From the NCBI RefSeq assembly GCF_026745355.1, contig NC_079202.1, forward strand, positions 59,650,622 to 59,714,621: a stretch of DNA of 64,000 nucleotides, in the 5' to 3' direction. The translations under genes were made by a program, and so were the position numbers. The notes under the pieces are model-generated. The model had not been told where the DNA came from and ran no database searches. It saw only the letters and a list, made by a program, of their open reading frames with translations. Positions 34,230 to 46,249 of the stretch are shown piece after piece. Position 1 is the first letter of the stretch; each line of letters starts with the position of its first letter. Source of the DNA: Beta vulgaris subsp. vulgaris. Lineage: Eukaryota; Streptophyta; Magnoliopsida; Caryophyllales; Amaranthaceae.

Positions 34230-35292
34230 AACATTCAACTAGTTACTAGCTAGTAAACTATAGATTTTATGTACCCAATTAGAAGTGCTCAATTGTAGAT
34301 AATATGTACTAATTACTAAAGATATAAAAAATGGGCCCTTTTGGTGAGTGTTATCAACGTCTTCCTACATTAAATTTTCACACGTGCTTGTGTTATATAC
34401 TTGTGGCTTGTGGGTTAGTAGGAAAGCAAAAATAGAAGTCTAACAACCTCCCATGCTAACAAATTTAGACATTTATATTAATCGGTAGGGAAGCATATAC
34501 ATGTTGTCTTCTCTTCATTTTAATAAGGTTCTTAATTTCTATTTTTTTTTTATAATTTTATCGAATTTAAATGTACAATAAAATTCTTATAAATCAGATC
34601 TAACTAAGACGTTTTGGATAATTTATTGATAATCTTTATACAGAATGCTGGTTTTAAAAAATAGTGTAAATTTACACATTATACTATAATTACACATGTC
34701 TTATCATAAATTTAACATGCTTAGTAATCTTAACCATATTATCATCGCTTGATAACATAATTAATGAGGAAAAAAGTGCAAAAAGAAACATAAATTAGAA
34801 GAATGAGACATGGTTTATAATCACAATACTAGAAGTGGAGTATATTAGGTTATGATGGGTTATGGGTCCCATATACATCCAACTCAATGACCAAAAACAA
34901 AAACGAGATTAGATCAATGTGCGCAAACTAAGGAGGTCCATACAATACTACAAGTAGATCACAAGGAAAATTTGTTTTTCTTTTTTGTTATTGTTTTATT
35001 TTAAAAGAAAATTGGCAAAATATTTTAGGGGAGACAAGATAAGCTAAGAGTCTTAAGGCTGTCAAAGTGAAAATGTCCTGTATCGTTTGAATGCATGCAT
35101 GTAAACAAAATTCGAAATAATAAGATCAGATATGTTTTTTTTTTTTTTTTGTCAAAATTAAATGAAAACGAAGCATCTGTCAAAAAATATAAATTTTATT
35201 GTACATTCGGATGTATTGTGAATATGGTACGTACGCTCAAAACTAATTTTTGTTCATTGCTTATTTAAAATCATCTAGATGAGTAAAATTTA

Positions 35293-35499
35293 CTATTTTC
35301 TCCGTTTTAATTTAATTGTAGACACTTTTAAAATCACAAACTCCTAGATAATTTTTGAAGAGGAGAGAAATAGAAAATAAAAGAGTTTCATGTGATAGGA
35401 GAGAGATAGAGATAAGATATTACCCAAAATAAAAGTATCACAAGTTAATTGAAGTTACCTAAAATAGAAAGTATCACAACTAAATTGAAACGGAGGAAG
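35293..35499. mobile_element. Stowaway-like MITE
   Basis: The left end TTTCTCCGTTTTAATTTAAT and the right end CTAAATTGAAACGGAGGAAG are inverted repeats flanked by TA. Interior GAGTTTCATGTGATAGGAGA is shared with the copy at 57741. Confidence 0.8.
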
Positions 35500-35585
35500 T
35501 AAAAATGGGAGTTTCAAATTAACAAATGAGAAAAAGGTAGTTTTGAACATACCATTCACACAATATATATACCTCGGTGTATGAT

Positions 35586-35780
35586 TTTGTTTTTGGACCC
35601 CTACTGGGGACCTCTTGTTAAGAAAAATGACCCTATTGGATCGGCATCTATCGCAGGTCGGTCAGCCGAACTACACAGGTCAATGCTTGAGAGTAAGGGA
35701 TATAAGGGAATCCCTACTCCCAAGCACAAGTAGGTAGTAGGATTTGAACTTGTTACTACCTCCACCAAACAAGCTTGGTT
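35586..35780 (-). mobile_element. SINE, same family as 2541
   Basis: On the minus strand a box A-like region near AACCAAGCTTGTTTGG is followed by AACAAGTTCAAATCCTACTA (box B-like). Flanking 15-mers ACCTCGGTGTATGAT (35571-35585) and ACCTCGGTAGATGAT (35781-35795) differ at two positions. It shares the GGGGACC head and AAGGGAATCCCT block with the 2541 copy. Confidence 0.78.
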
Positions 35781-36227
35781 ACCTCGGTAGATGATGAATA
35801 GACTCTAACTTTAACCGTAGCTATCAAAGGTGTGATGGGTGGGTGGGTGGATGGGTGATGGCCATTCAGGAGCCCCATGATGATCATCATTTAATTGGAT
35901 GGCTCATTTGCTGCATTAGTTGCTAGCGATGTGCGTGGCCTGGTGTGGGAGGGCGCGGAGGGGGGGCCTCGTTGTTAATGTTAACTCCCTCTTCAAACTG
36001 CCTGGCCAAGCCAAGACATGTATGGGCCTCTTGCCTCCTGTCGCCTACTACTAACATGTGGCTTCTTGTTACTTGTTTGATTTTATGTGGGATGTTAATG
36101 TATCACAATATGGGTCTTTGTCATTATGTATTTTGGATAACTGAACGTTAGTACTATGATATACTCCTTGTCTATCATTTTATTCAATATGATTATACTA
36201 ACACAATCATATTACATATTTTTTATT

Positions 36228-36489
36228 TCTATTTCTAATTGTTTGGTATGAGTTATAGGTAACGAATACCGATTCTGAAAGGTAACACACTCCCCAGTCC
36301 CCTCCACTTGTTACCCTCGTCAAACTAGTGGAAACAAATTACGTTTCCTTTTCTTAATTATAAATTTTTTAAATTGTTTTCTTCAATTAGAATACTAAAC
36401 AACTATTAAAGGTAACATTTATTATTACCATTTTCCCTCCTTATCCAAATTCTTTCCATTCCATTTACGGTGATAATACCAAACACGCC
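36228..36489. mobile_element. PIF/Harbinger-like MITE, worn left end
   Basis: The interior follows the 8571 element closely (TTTCTAATTGTTTGGTATGA, then TCAAACTAGTGGAAACAAAT, then CCTTATCCAAATTCTTTCCA). The right end CCAAACACGCC is followed by TTA; the matching left end is eroded. Confidence 0.65.
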
Positions 36490-37273
36490 TTAGTATCTTC
36501 ACTCTGGTTATAAAAAAAAGTGATTAGTTTGATAGTTTTTTTTTTTTTTTTTGTTATTAGAGCCCAAACTCGAACAAATACATGATTTTCTTTTAATGTT
36601 CTAGAGTCCGGTCTTATATATGGAGGTCTAGGAGTAGTAGTATTTACTACTCCAGTTATTTTGGCTTTTACACTATGATTGGTTTTGTAAGAAATCTAAT
36701 AGAAACGTCGCTGAAATTAATATCTCATTCAAAGAGAAACACATTAAATATCTTGAGTTTTCTTTTGTATTTTTTTTTATAGATGATCCTATTCGCAATG
36801 ACCATGATCGAGAATTATTTGATTGTATTTCTCTTTCTCGAGGAAAGTATTGAGAGAAAATTAAATTTGGCTAGACAATGTGTAGTTGGTAAACAAGGAT
36901 CGATTTTTCAAGCAATGTACGGAGTTTGTATCAATTGTCGTATACAGAGTAATATATATGCTTCATAGATTATCTGATTTATGCATCATATTTTCAAAGT
37001 ACACGCCTTTTTTCTAGGTAGCTTTTAGTTTCATGTGTAGACAATATTTCTCGTAACAACTTCATTAATCACGTTGATTTATAGTGTATAAAATTCTCAA
37101 CCCTAAGTCCCTAACCGCTTAAGTTTCAATTTTTTTAATCCTACTGCAAGGAATTTCCCACCGTTTCGATAAGTGGACTAATCTTTTGCGAAAGTTTTTT
37201 AAGTTTCAAATTAGATAATCTACCTATCAACTTCGGTTAACTTTTACCCGCTATATATACAGGAGAAAGCATT

Positions 37274-37531
37274 GGTAACCAACTGTTTGAGTCCAAAAAA
37301 GACTCAAACACTCAAAAAGTTACACATTGGTACCATTATAACCTGGTATTGGTATCACATTGTTATCAGGATTGGTACCAAGCAACCTTACTTTGGTATC
37401 AAAATTTTCGGACAATGGTACCAATCTAACCTAGCATTGGTACTAAACAACACGCGCGTGAAATTTCCAAGGCTTAAAATGACCAAATTGCCCCTGTTTG
37501 AGTTTCCTAAGAGACTCAAACGGTTGGTTGC
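37274..37531. mobile_element. Foldback element with end hairpins
   Basis: The left end GGTAACCAACTGTTTGAGTC and the right end GACTCAAACGGTTGGTTGC are inverted. Each end also folds on itself, pairing GTTTGAGTC with GACTCAAAC. The middle repeats CATTGGTACC-like words. No clear target duplication, so the superfamily is open. Confidence 0.65.
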
Positions 37532-38127
37532 ATAGACAAACTCATACATACAGTGTAGTATATACCTTTGATGATCAGGCCGAATGTCCTTCCAATTGAA
37601 ACTTTAATCAACATGTTTTTCTGTGAAAAAACTGAAAAGTAGCACCTGAAAGGCAGTGGAAGCTGTAAACACAAAGCATGTTATGACATCCCAATCCATC
37701 TAGTAGTATTTTAACATCAAATGCAACGCATGGTCCAATGATGTAAACCTCTTACCAATTTTCATCCATTAAACTGAACAACTGTTAGTCTTTCTTTTTG
37801 TACTCTGCATTTCATGTGATTCTACTGTTTCTACATAGAAAAAGTTGTTCCTTCTTTACTTCTTTAATTGAGTAGCATGCTTTTTCTATTGTTTGCTTCT
37901 TAATATTTGCCACGAATAGTTAATGATATCAAATGGATAGCACATGTTAATACTTATTTTGTGTTAATGTGAGGTTAACTTTATGGGTTCCTTTTAAGGT
38001 AAAACAACATATGAAATAATTTGATCCATTTGCCTGTGCAACTACACAAGAGTATATGGTGCTGTTAAATCTCGCCAACTTTTACTTCTAATCATCCATC
38101 TTTGCTTAGATCATTTTTCTGCCCTTA

Positions 38128-38180
38128 ATGAACCCATATTACTTTTTTTTTTTTTTGAGGGGATGAACCCATATTACTTT
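38128..38180 (-). mobile_element. Minute retro-insertion, tail with duplication
   Basis: The 18-mer ATGAACCCATATTACTTT occurs at 38128-38145 and 38163-38180. Between them are only a poly-T run and GAGGGG. This looks like a severely 5'-truncated minus-strand retroposition. Confidence 0.55.
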
Positions 38181-38527
38181 ATTTGCCGAATTATTGTTAT
38201 TCACAACAAAATATCAATAATTTATATATCAAGAAACTTATTTTTAATTGATTAATTATTATAATACTAGAAGTTGGCAACTAAATATATACTATGAACA
38301 AGCGTATTTTTTAAAAATAAATCAATTTGAATGTGAAAGTTACGAAGAAAACAGTTTTGATTTTCTATTTCAATGCTAAGATTACAGTTATATTATTCTA
38401 TTTTCTACTACGAAATTGCCCATAGTTTGGGAATCTATGTGTGTCCAACTGTGTAGTATTCCGCAATATGAGAGGAGTATGGATCATGGAATGCGATTTA
38501 TGTTCCTCTACAATGACCAAACTCATA

Positions 38528-38656
38528 ACAAGTATGTCTTGGCCCAGTGGTTAAGATTGAGGTATTGTGAACAATAGGTCACAGGTTTGAATTCCCCCTC
38601 CCATTCTTTATACTTCGGACTGCCTTCGTGACTCATATGAATAAAAAAAAAAACAG
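38528..38656 (+). mobile_element. tRNA-derived SINE, best copy of its family
   Basis: A box A-like GTCTTGGCCCAGTGGTTAAG and box B-like ACAGGTTTGAATTCCCC are followed by TGCCTTCGTGACTCATATGA and an A run. A perfect 14-bp duplication TGACCAAACTCATA flanks it (38514-38527 and 38657-38670). The perfect duplication suggests the youngest copy in the window. Confidence 0.87.
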
Positions 38657-39564
38657 TGACCAAACTCATAGCCTACATGGACGTTGATTGGGACAATAAT
38701 CCGTATTTATTCGCAAGTATACTTTTGACTATGAGTGTCCTTTAGTGCCAATTTGGTAGCGTGGTCCTCTAAACAACATGCAACCTTTTGTCCTAGTCTA
38801 GTGCAAAAGCGTAGTTTATGTATGTGTAATCTTCTTCTAAAGCTACATCGTCCACTTTGACAGGCACCATATTTTTAGTGCCATTTTCATAGGAGTAATA
38901 TCACTAACGCACCAAGCACGTGGTAATTTGACAAACACTTTGTACATGAAGAAAAGAGGGGATATATTAATATATATTTAATATTTATATATATAATGTA
39001 TATATATTTCATATATAATACTATAAAAGATGTATGTGCCTTATTTTATAGAATGAATATGATGAGCTTAATTTTTCAAATCCAATTAAGAGAAAATATT
39101 GTGAATCACTGAATCTAAATCGAAGAAAAAAATAATATAATAATCGGACTGGAATAAACTGGATTCAGACTCAAAGAAAAATTATCGAACAGGACTCAAA
39201 AAATATTTAGAACGGACTTGGATCTAATTTCTCGAGTCCAAAAAACTTTGAACTGAATTTGAATTTGACAAAGTCAATTCTAATTCAATTCACTTACACC
39301 CCTAATCCCGTCTACATTATTACACTTAATCGCTCATTTACAACCCAAAAAATAGTATTCTCTACCTAGGTGCACATTAAACACTAAGGTAAGCCCATTG
39401 TGATGCACAACTAGGATGTCCAACTTGTCTCTCAACCATCCCTATAAACCAAACCCTCAAGTAGTTCAACTACCCTTAAGCCCAAACCACACCTTCATCC
39501 GACCCGACTAATTACGTGAGCCCATATTATACTACTCAAAGAAAAGAAAAAAAGAAGAAGAGAA

Positions 39565-39660
39565 ATGCAAGATTTTGATAGTGTCAGGAGATTCAGATCC
39601 ATCTCTAGGATTCAACCGACGAGAACGAGATCATTGTCTCCTCATCATCTTCTGCACTGA
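39565..39660 (+). CDS. Upstream ORF 1 in the RIC1 leader, 31 codons
   Basis: An ATG-to-TGA frame of 31 residues in the presumed RIC1 5' leader, beginning MQDFDSVRRFRSISRI and rich in Arg and Ser. It ends 103 bp before the RIC1 ATG and does not overlap it. If translated it should reduce or condition RIC1 translation. Its conservation is unknown; the call rests on length, position and composition. A possible intron acceptor (TTTTTTCAG before 39752) could alter the leader. Confidence 0.4.
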   Translation: MQDFDSVRRFRSISRIQPTRTRSLSPHHLLH

Positions 39661-39664
39661 AATT

Positions 39665-39694
39665 ATGCGTCGAATTTCTCCATTAAAACCCTAA
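39665..39694 (+). CDS. Upstream ORF 2 in the RIC1 leader, 9 codons
   Basis: ATG to TAA, encoding MRRISPLKP, starts 4 bp after uORF1 ends. It is short enough to arise by chance, but the pairing with uORF1 makes the leader poorly permissive for simple scanning. Confidence 0.3.
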   Translation: MRRISPLKP

Positions 39695-39763
39695 TTTTAT
39701 CCTCTTTCTTTCTCTCTCTTAAATTATTCATCTGTCTGCAAATTTTTTCAGCGTCGATCGAAA

Positions 39764-42700
39764 ATGTATATGCCGTATGGATGGCCGTATGTTATGCCAA
39801 TTGAATCAGGACTTTGTCCTTCTTCTCAACGAATTATATATCTTAAAGTTATTAATCATTTATTGCTCGTTGTTGCTCCTTCTCATTTGGAGCTATGGAG
39901 TTCTTCTCAGGTTCTTTTTTCTTTCTCTAAATTGCTCTATCATTTTGTTCATTTTTTTTGTGAATTTGTCAATTGTTTTTAGTTAATTCAGTTATTTATT
40001 TGCTGTTCTCGGCATTGTTTTTGTTGTGTTTCGCTGATTTTGAATTGAAATGTTGTTTGGAAGTAATTTTATGATTTTTTTAGTGATCTAGTTGAAATTT
40101 TCAGTGTTTATAAATTAGTTAGTGGTATAATCGTAGTTTTACTATATCATGGCATTGTGTCGAAATTGTGTGATTCAATCCGTTTTTGTGTATATTTAGT
40201 TAATTCAGTAATTTATTTGTTGTTTCTGGCATTTTTTTTTGTTGTGTTTTTGCCGATTTTGAATTGAAATGTTGTTTGGAAGTAATTTTATGAGTTTTTA
40301 AAGTGATATAGTTGAATTTCCAGTGTTTGGAAATTAGTTAGTGTAATCGTAGTTTCACTATATCATGGCATTGTGGTGAAATTATGTTATTCAATCCTTG
40401 TGTCTTTTAAGTGTAGGATTTTTTATTTTTCGAGTGCCGGAAACATCTCGTGGATGTCTATTCAGTTTTTGTAGCATGTGTGTTTGTATTTTGCAGTGAA
40501 TATTCATGATGTTTATAGTTTGAATTGTTAATTAAGTTGGTTGAGCTAGAGCGTTCATGTTTTATGGTTAATTTTGCCACTTACAGTTCAAATTTAGTTC
40601 CACATTGATGAGTGAAATGTGGATAGGTATCTTGCTTTTGACCTGGAGCTGATTAGAGATGTTCCTTCCATATTGTTTCTGTGCAACAACTTGACCTGGA
40701 CTTCGGTGAAGGGATGGTTATTGGGTGGGTATACATCAATCCAGTTCTCCACCCGCTCAATGGTCGTGATCAAATGCGTGACAGGGTGCAGTTTGCTTTA
40801 TGTCCCCAAAACCTCCCTAATACCCTCTTCATGTTATCCCAAATCAATCTTTACTTTTTTGAAGGAAAATTGGCACAAAAACCTGTCAATCATGTCCCCT
40901 CTTCTTTTCAATAACCCGAACTACTGATAATCTTAATATAGTCAACTTTAGGATTGTCTTCTCAAAAGAGTTCCAGACAACTTACAACTTGTGAAACATG
41001 TAAAGAGATTTCTTGTTTGAGGAATTCCACATTTCTCTAATTTTTGTCTATCAATGCCTTGATTTTTGTATATGTTCGACGACTTTTAAGTCATGCGAGA
41101 CTACCTTGGGAAGATATCCCCACCTAGAGGACTATTTAGAGTTAAGCGATAGTGAGGTAAAGGTGGGGTTGGTGGTGTCAATATTTCCTTTTTTTGAAAT
41201 GGTATCTAGCTTGAACAAAAAACACAATTTCTGATTTGAAGCGCCAAATGCGCCCCAAAACTTTGAACCAAAATTTTCCTTTTATCCAATTTGACTTTTT
41301 ATATCTCGATTTTTAGTCATTTTCTAATATAATGGGATTTAAAAAGGGTTGTATACTTACAGTTACGTGCATCCTGCTGTTTTTGGGCCAGTGTGGTATT
41401 AGTTCTGTCTGTTGGTAAGGCTACTAAGATCAAGTTTTGTATCTATAGGCTATAACATATATAAGGGCAGGTGCCTTCTTCGATGCTATTGCTGCAATGA
41501 TCTATTGGCATAAAGATACTCAAGTGACTTGGTGAGCTGAGTGCAGTCTGTTCAAGTAATTGCATGAAGATTCCTTATGAAATAATTGCATTAGGTTAGA
41601 TTCATTGCTCTTATCCTGCTTATTGATGGATGAGGACCTGGGATGTAGTTGAGTCATGAAATCTGGCCTGTTTATTTTCCTTTCTCACAGTGTTTGTTGG
41701 AATTCTATGCTTATTGACCATTGCTGTTTTAGTTAATATCCTATATTGCTATGTGATTTGGTTATATGTACTTGAATGTGCCTAAAACACTTTTTCTCCC
41801 TTTCTTTTGGTTGATTAGCATAAGGTAAGGCTGGGGAAGTACAAAAGGGATTCGAGGTCAATCCAGACAGAAGGTGAGAATGTACAGGCTGTGTGGAGTC
41901 CAGATGCAAAATTGGTTGCTGTTCTTGTGAGTTTGATCTGTCCTTCTCATTCTTTGCTTCTCTCTTTGATGAAATATATTTTTGTGATTTTCTTATTGAG
42001 AGTAGAATATGATTTGCACTTTATGTGATGTCCACAGAAGTATTTGTAGAAGTTTGGTACCTACAGCTGGTTTTTCCATGGATCTGTGGTTTATACAGAT
42101 GAAATCTTTGATGACATCTGCAGTTTACATGTTGCTAACGAGCTGATAATGAGATGCATAACATTGTAACAGTTGTATGACAATAGCAGTGTGCATACTG
42201 CATAATAGTCACAGTCCTTATCTTGCACCTCAACTCCAGAGATATACAAAAGCATTTGTTTTATCTGCAACAAAATGTGTTTTGTGGTGAAATTGTAAGC
42301 ATGATATTGATTTTTTCCTCTGAACTTTTAGATCAGAGTGTTGTAGAAATACAAATTTGTAATTGTAAGATCAAACAAGCTGCCTTAATGGGTTTCAGTG
42401 ATTGCTTTTAGGTTTGTAGAGCTAAAATCAATTGGTTGGAGCCTTCTAGGTAGTTGAGATCATTTTTTTTTGAGTAGTGACTGTATTCTGAAGAGAAGCA
42501 ACAAAGAATTTTAATTACTAGATTATGGTTGCAAGTGGTACTTGCCTATTGAGGATAGATAGGGAATTTTCTTATAGTGATAGTGGTACTTGAAGAAGAC
42601 TTCACAATAGCTAGGTTTTTTCCCCCTCTTTTTTATGAGTGTAGTACAATGTTATTATTATTATCAGCTCAAAGAAGAGTGGAGGGTAGCTGCTATATTT

Positions 42701-45700
42701 CAGCACAAAGTAATTACACAGAAGATAGATTCAAAGAAAAAAAGGTTAGGAGAGATAAGTGGGATAGATATATGGAAAATCCTACTATTAGTTTAAAAAG
42801 CATTTACATATGGAAGCAGCAGGGAGTATTTGTGCATGAGAAAGAGGCACCAAAGAGTTAATAGCACTTGAGTGCTCTTTATTATAATGGCCTTAAAGAA
42901 AAGCTTTTTTCCAGTACAACAATGGGCAGTGCATGCGTATCTGAAATTCTTGACTTTTGCTATGCCTCCTTAGAAAGGGTAAATATGTTCTCTTCTGAAA
43001 AACATAAGCCGTGAAGAGGTGAAGTAGGCACTACTGATCAAATCTGATCAGTGATCAAGGAGCGCGAGATTCCTGTGTTCTGTGGCCTGTCTGTTAAGAA
43101 GCAGAATTACAGTTGGTTTTAAGTGTGGTGGTGTATGTGCTTTGCTTGTATAGTTGTATCCATGGTTTGGTGCCAAGTTCTATTTTTACATTTATTAGAT
43201 TTTGAGATTAAGAAGTACGTGATATAGATTTCTTTTAACTCTTCTTTCTTTTGTTGCAGACTTCTTCTTTCCACCTTCACATATTTAAGGTGCAATTTTC
43301 TGACAAAGCTATAAACATGGGGGGAAAGCAGCCATCAGCGTTGTTTCTTGCAAACATTAATCTTGTTCTGAATGAGCAGGTCCCTTTTTCTGTCAAGGAC
43401 TTAACAGTGTAAGCACCAATCTTTAGTGCTAGGCTTGGACATAATTTTGCTTCCACCTCTTACTTTTTACAAATAATTTTCTTCCGTTCTGGGTTCTAAG
43501 GTCAGTAAATGGGATTTTAGTAGATGAAATTTTCTTCTTATTTGCTCATTTCTCATAATATGAGGACATCTCCGAAGTTTATGTAAGAATTCAGAATTGT
43601 GCTGGTATCTGTCTGCCATATAATTGTAGAAAGTGTTTCCTGCAGAACAATGATAGTTGGAACTACTTGGAAGTCACTCATAGTTGTTTCATTGACACAT
43701 TTTCCATTCGGTTTCTGATTAGATTTAATCCTTCCCAGGAGTAATATTGTATGTGATAGTAAGCATTTGCTGATCGGACTCTCTAATGGATCTTTATATA
43801 CTATATCATGGAAAGGGGAGGTACGCTATCTGTTCATGACTATGGAATAAATTCTTCTTTATTATTCATTGTGTTAGTCCTGTACTCTATTGCCATAGTG
43901 TATTAAAAATCGGTCGATTCAGTGCTTCGCGGCGATAAATTGTAGAGGTCTCAGGGGTTATTCGCAAATATAATGTTAGGCTGCAATAGCCGCAAGCCAT
44001 CTGCAATTGCAGGTTCCATGACTAATGTCATGATTGTGACTGTCAAAGATTTAATACCTCGATTTGTCATGGAACCTTGTGTTTTGTTCATTAATACTTA
44101 AAATCACCATCTACTCTAACTTCTGTTTTTGTTTGTGTAGTTCTGTGGTGCTTCTGGTATTGACTTCCACATTGGTGAGAGTAATGAGAACCTCACGGCA
44201 CCTTATTCCTATGAAAATGGTACTGCAACAGGAAGAAGTGTTGAGGAACATCAACTAGGCCCAACACTATATGAGTTTTCTTCTATTGTGAGGCTGGAGC
44301 TTTCACTATTATTGAGGATACTATTTGTTATCTTCTCTGATGGGAAGCTTGTACTCTGCTCTGTAAGCAAGAGGGGACTCAGGCAAGCCGAGTCTATTAA
44401 ACCTGAAAAAATACTTGGTTCGGGTGATGCTGTATGTGTTTCAGTAGCTTCGGATCAGCAAATTCTTGCTGTTGGTACTAGAAGAGGGGTTGTTGAGTTG
44501 TATGACCTGGCTGATTCTGCTTCACTAATGCGTACTGTTTCCTTGTATGATTGGGGGTAAGACTTGCTTGTTGTGGACCTTTTCAAATTTGGCTACACTA
44601 ATGTTTTTAAGTCTTTGATGGCTAGATCCGGACATCCTATATTTGTATTATTTGAGGATAGTGCTGGATTTCGTGGTTAGTAAGATAGCTAATTGGTTGG
44701 CAATGGACTGGATGCGGGTCATTTTTCACTTCGGATTGGAGAAGCATTTTTTTTTTGCACTGATAAGATGACAATGGCTTTAACTTCTGGTCTTTTCTGT
44801 AGGTATTCTACCGAGGATACTGGTCCTGTTAGTTGTATTGCATGGACGCCTGATAATTCAGCCTTTGCTGTTGGATGGAAGCTTAGAGGACTTACGGTTT
44901 GGTCTGTCTCAGGATGTCGTTTAATGTCTACTATACGTCAAGTTGGTTTGGGGTCTGTCTCTTCTCCAGTAGCTAAGCCAAACCCAGATTGGAAATATGA
45001 ACCGTTAATGGCTGGTGCTGCAACACTACACTGGGATGAGTATGGATACAGGTTGTATGCGGTGGAGGAGAATTCATCAGAGAGAATTCTTGCGTTCTCC
45101 TTTGGTAAATGTTGCTTAAACAGAGGAGTTTCAGGCTCAACACATGTTCGTCAAGTGATCTATGGTGAAGATCGCGTTCTTCTTGTGCAGTCTGAGGAGA
45201 CAGACGAGCTTAAAATGTTGCATCTTAATCTTCCAGTTACGTGCTTTTCTTGCCCTTTAATTTGACCTTTATCATTTGCCTAAAGCATGGCTCTCTCTGA
45301 CATATTTTATTTGTTCAGGTCTCTTACATTTCACAGAATTGGCCAGTATTACATGTGGCTGCTAGCATCGATGGAACATTCTTGGCAGTTGCTGGTCTTC
45401 ATGGGTTGATATTGTATGACATACGTCTTAAAAAATGGCGGTTCTTTGGAGATATTACACAAGAACAGAAGATCAACTGCAAGGGTTTGTTGTGGCTGGG
45501 GAAAATTGTTGTTGTCTGCAATTATGTCGATTCCTCCAACACGTGAGAGCATATCTTTATCCCTACTTGCAGATTCTGTTAGTGATTTACTACTGCTTAT
45601 TAGAAATGAGGACAATTTTGGACTTGGAAAAGGACAAGAGATCCAAATCTTATGAGGTCCTTACTGATTGAAAGATTAGAAATAATTATATATAGATCCT

Positions 45701-46155
45701 TAATAATTTTCTTATGGTTAATAAAATTGTGTCAACTGATATTCAGCTTTGTGTACGAGTCCTGGATTCAACCTATATTTGGTGAGCTGGTCTTATACCA
45801 AATAGTTATAATCAATTAAACACATTGATGTTGGTTAGAAGGTTATGTCGTGATGATTGATAAGAAACGATGTATGATCTTAAGAAGCTCTCAAGTCTTT
45901 ACACAACAATTCCTGGTGTATACCAACTTGTCTCGGAGTATTGACGCTGTCATTTTGGCTGATAGAATTATCTTGGAATTGCATGCCATACTCTTTTTTT
46001 CTGGATAAGTTGTCATGTTCTCGTTTTTCTTGCTCTATTCTTACCTTTCTTTCTGTTGGATGAAGACATAGGCTAGTACTCGGAAGTGTTGCACTTCTGA
46101 ATTGGTATCAGAAACTGATTGACTAGATTATCACTTCACTTAATTTGTGATCATT

Positions 46156-46249
<94 letters not shown>

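Larger units (their letters stand above)
32405..39500. other. Long intergenic stretch with repeats
   Basis: Listed elements are at 33512, 34038, 35293, 35586, 36228, 37274, 38128 and 38528. About 32966-33480 begins AGCAATTTATGCACGCGATG and ends CCCTTATATAATAAAGATA, phrases common at the ends of dispersed plant repeats. About 35820-36140 is locally GC-richer with a GGGTGGGTGG run but no recognisable protein. 36783-36968 has a short open frame without similarity I can name. Nothing else is seen. Confidence 0.45.

Noticed and set aside
35820..36151. GC-richer stretch with a 68-codon frame as a possible gene
   Set aside because: No conserved motif, splice context or family resemblance; a G-rich repeat explains part of it.
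42577..42861. 94-codon frame in RIC1 intron 2
   Set aside because: It lies between exons that join correctly without it, and shows no domain.
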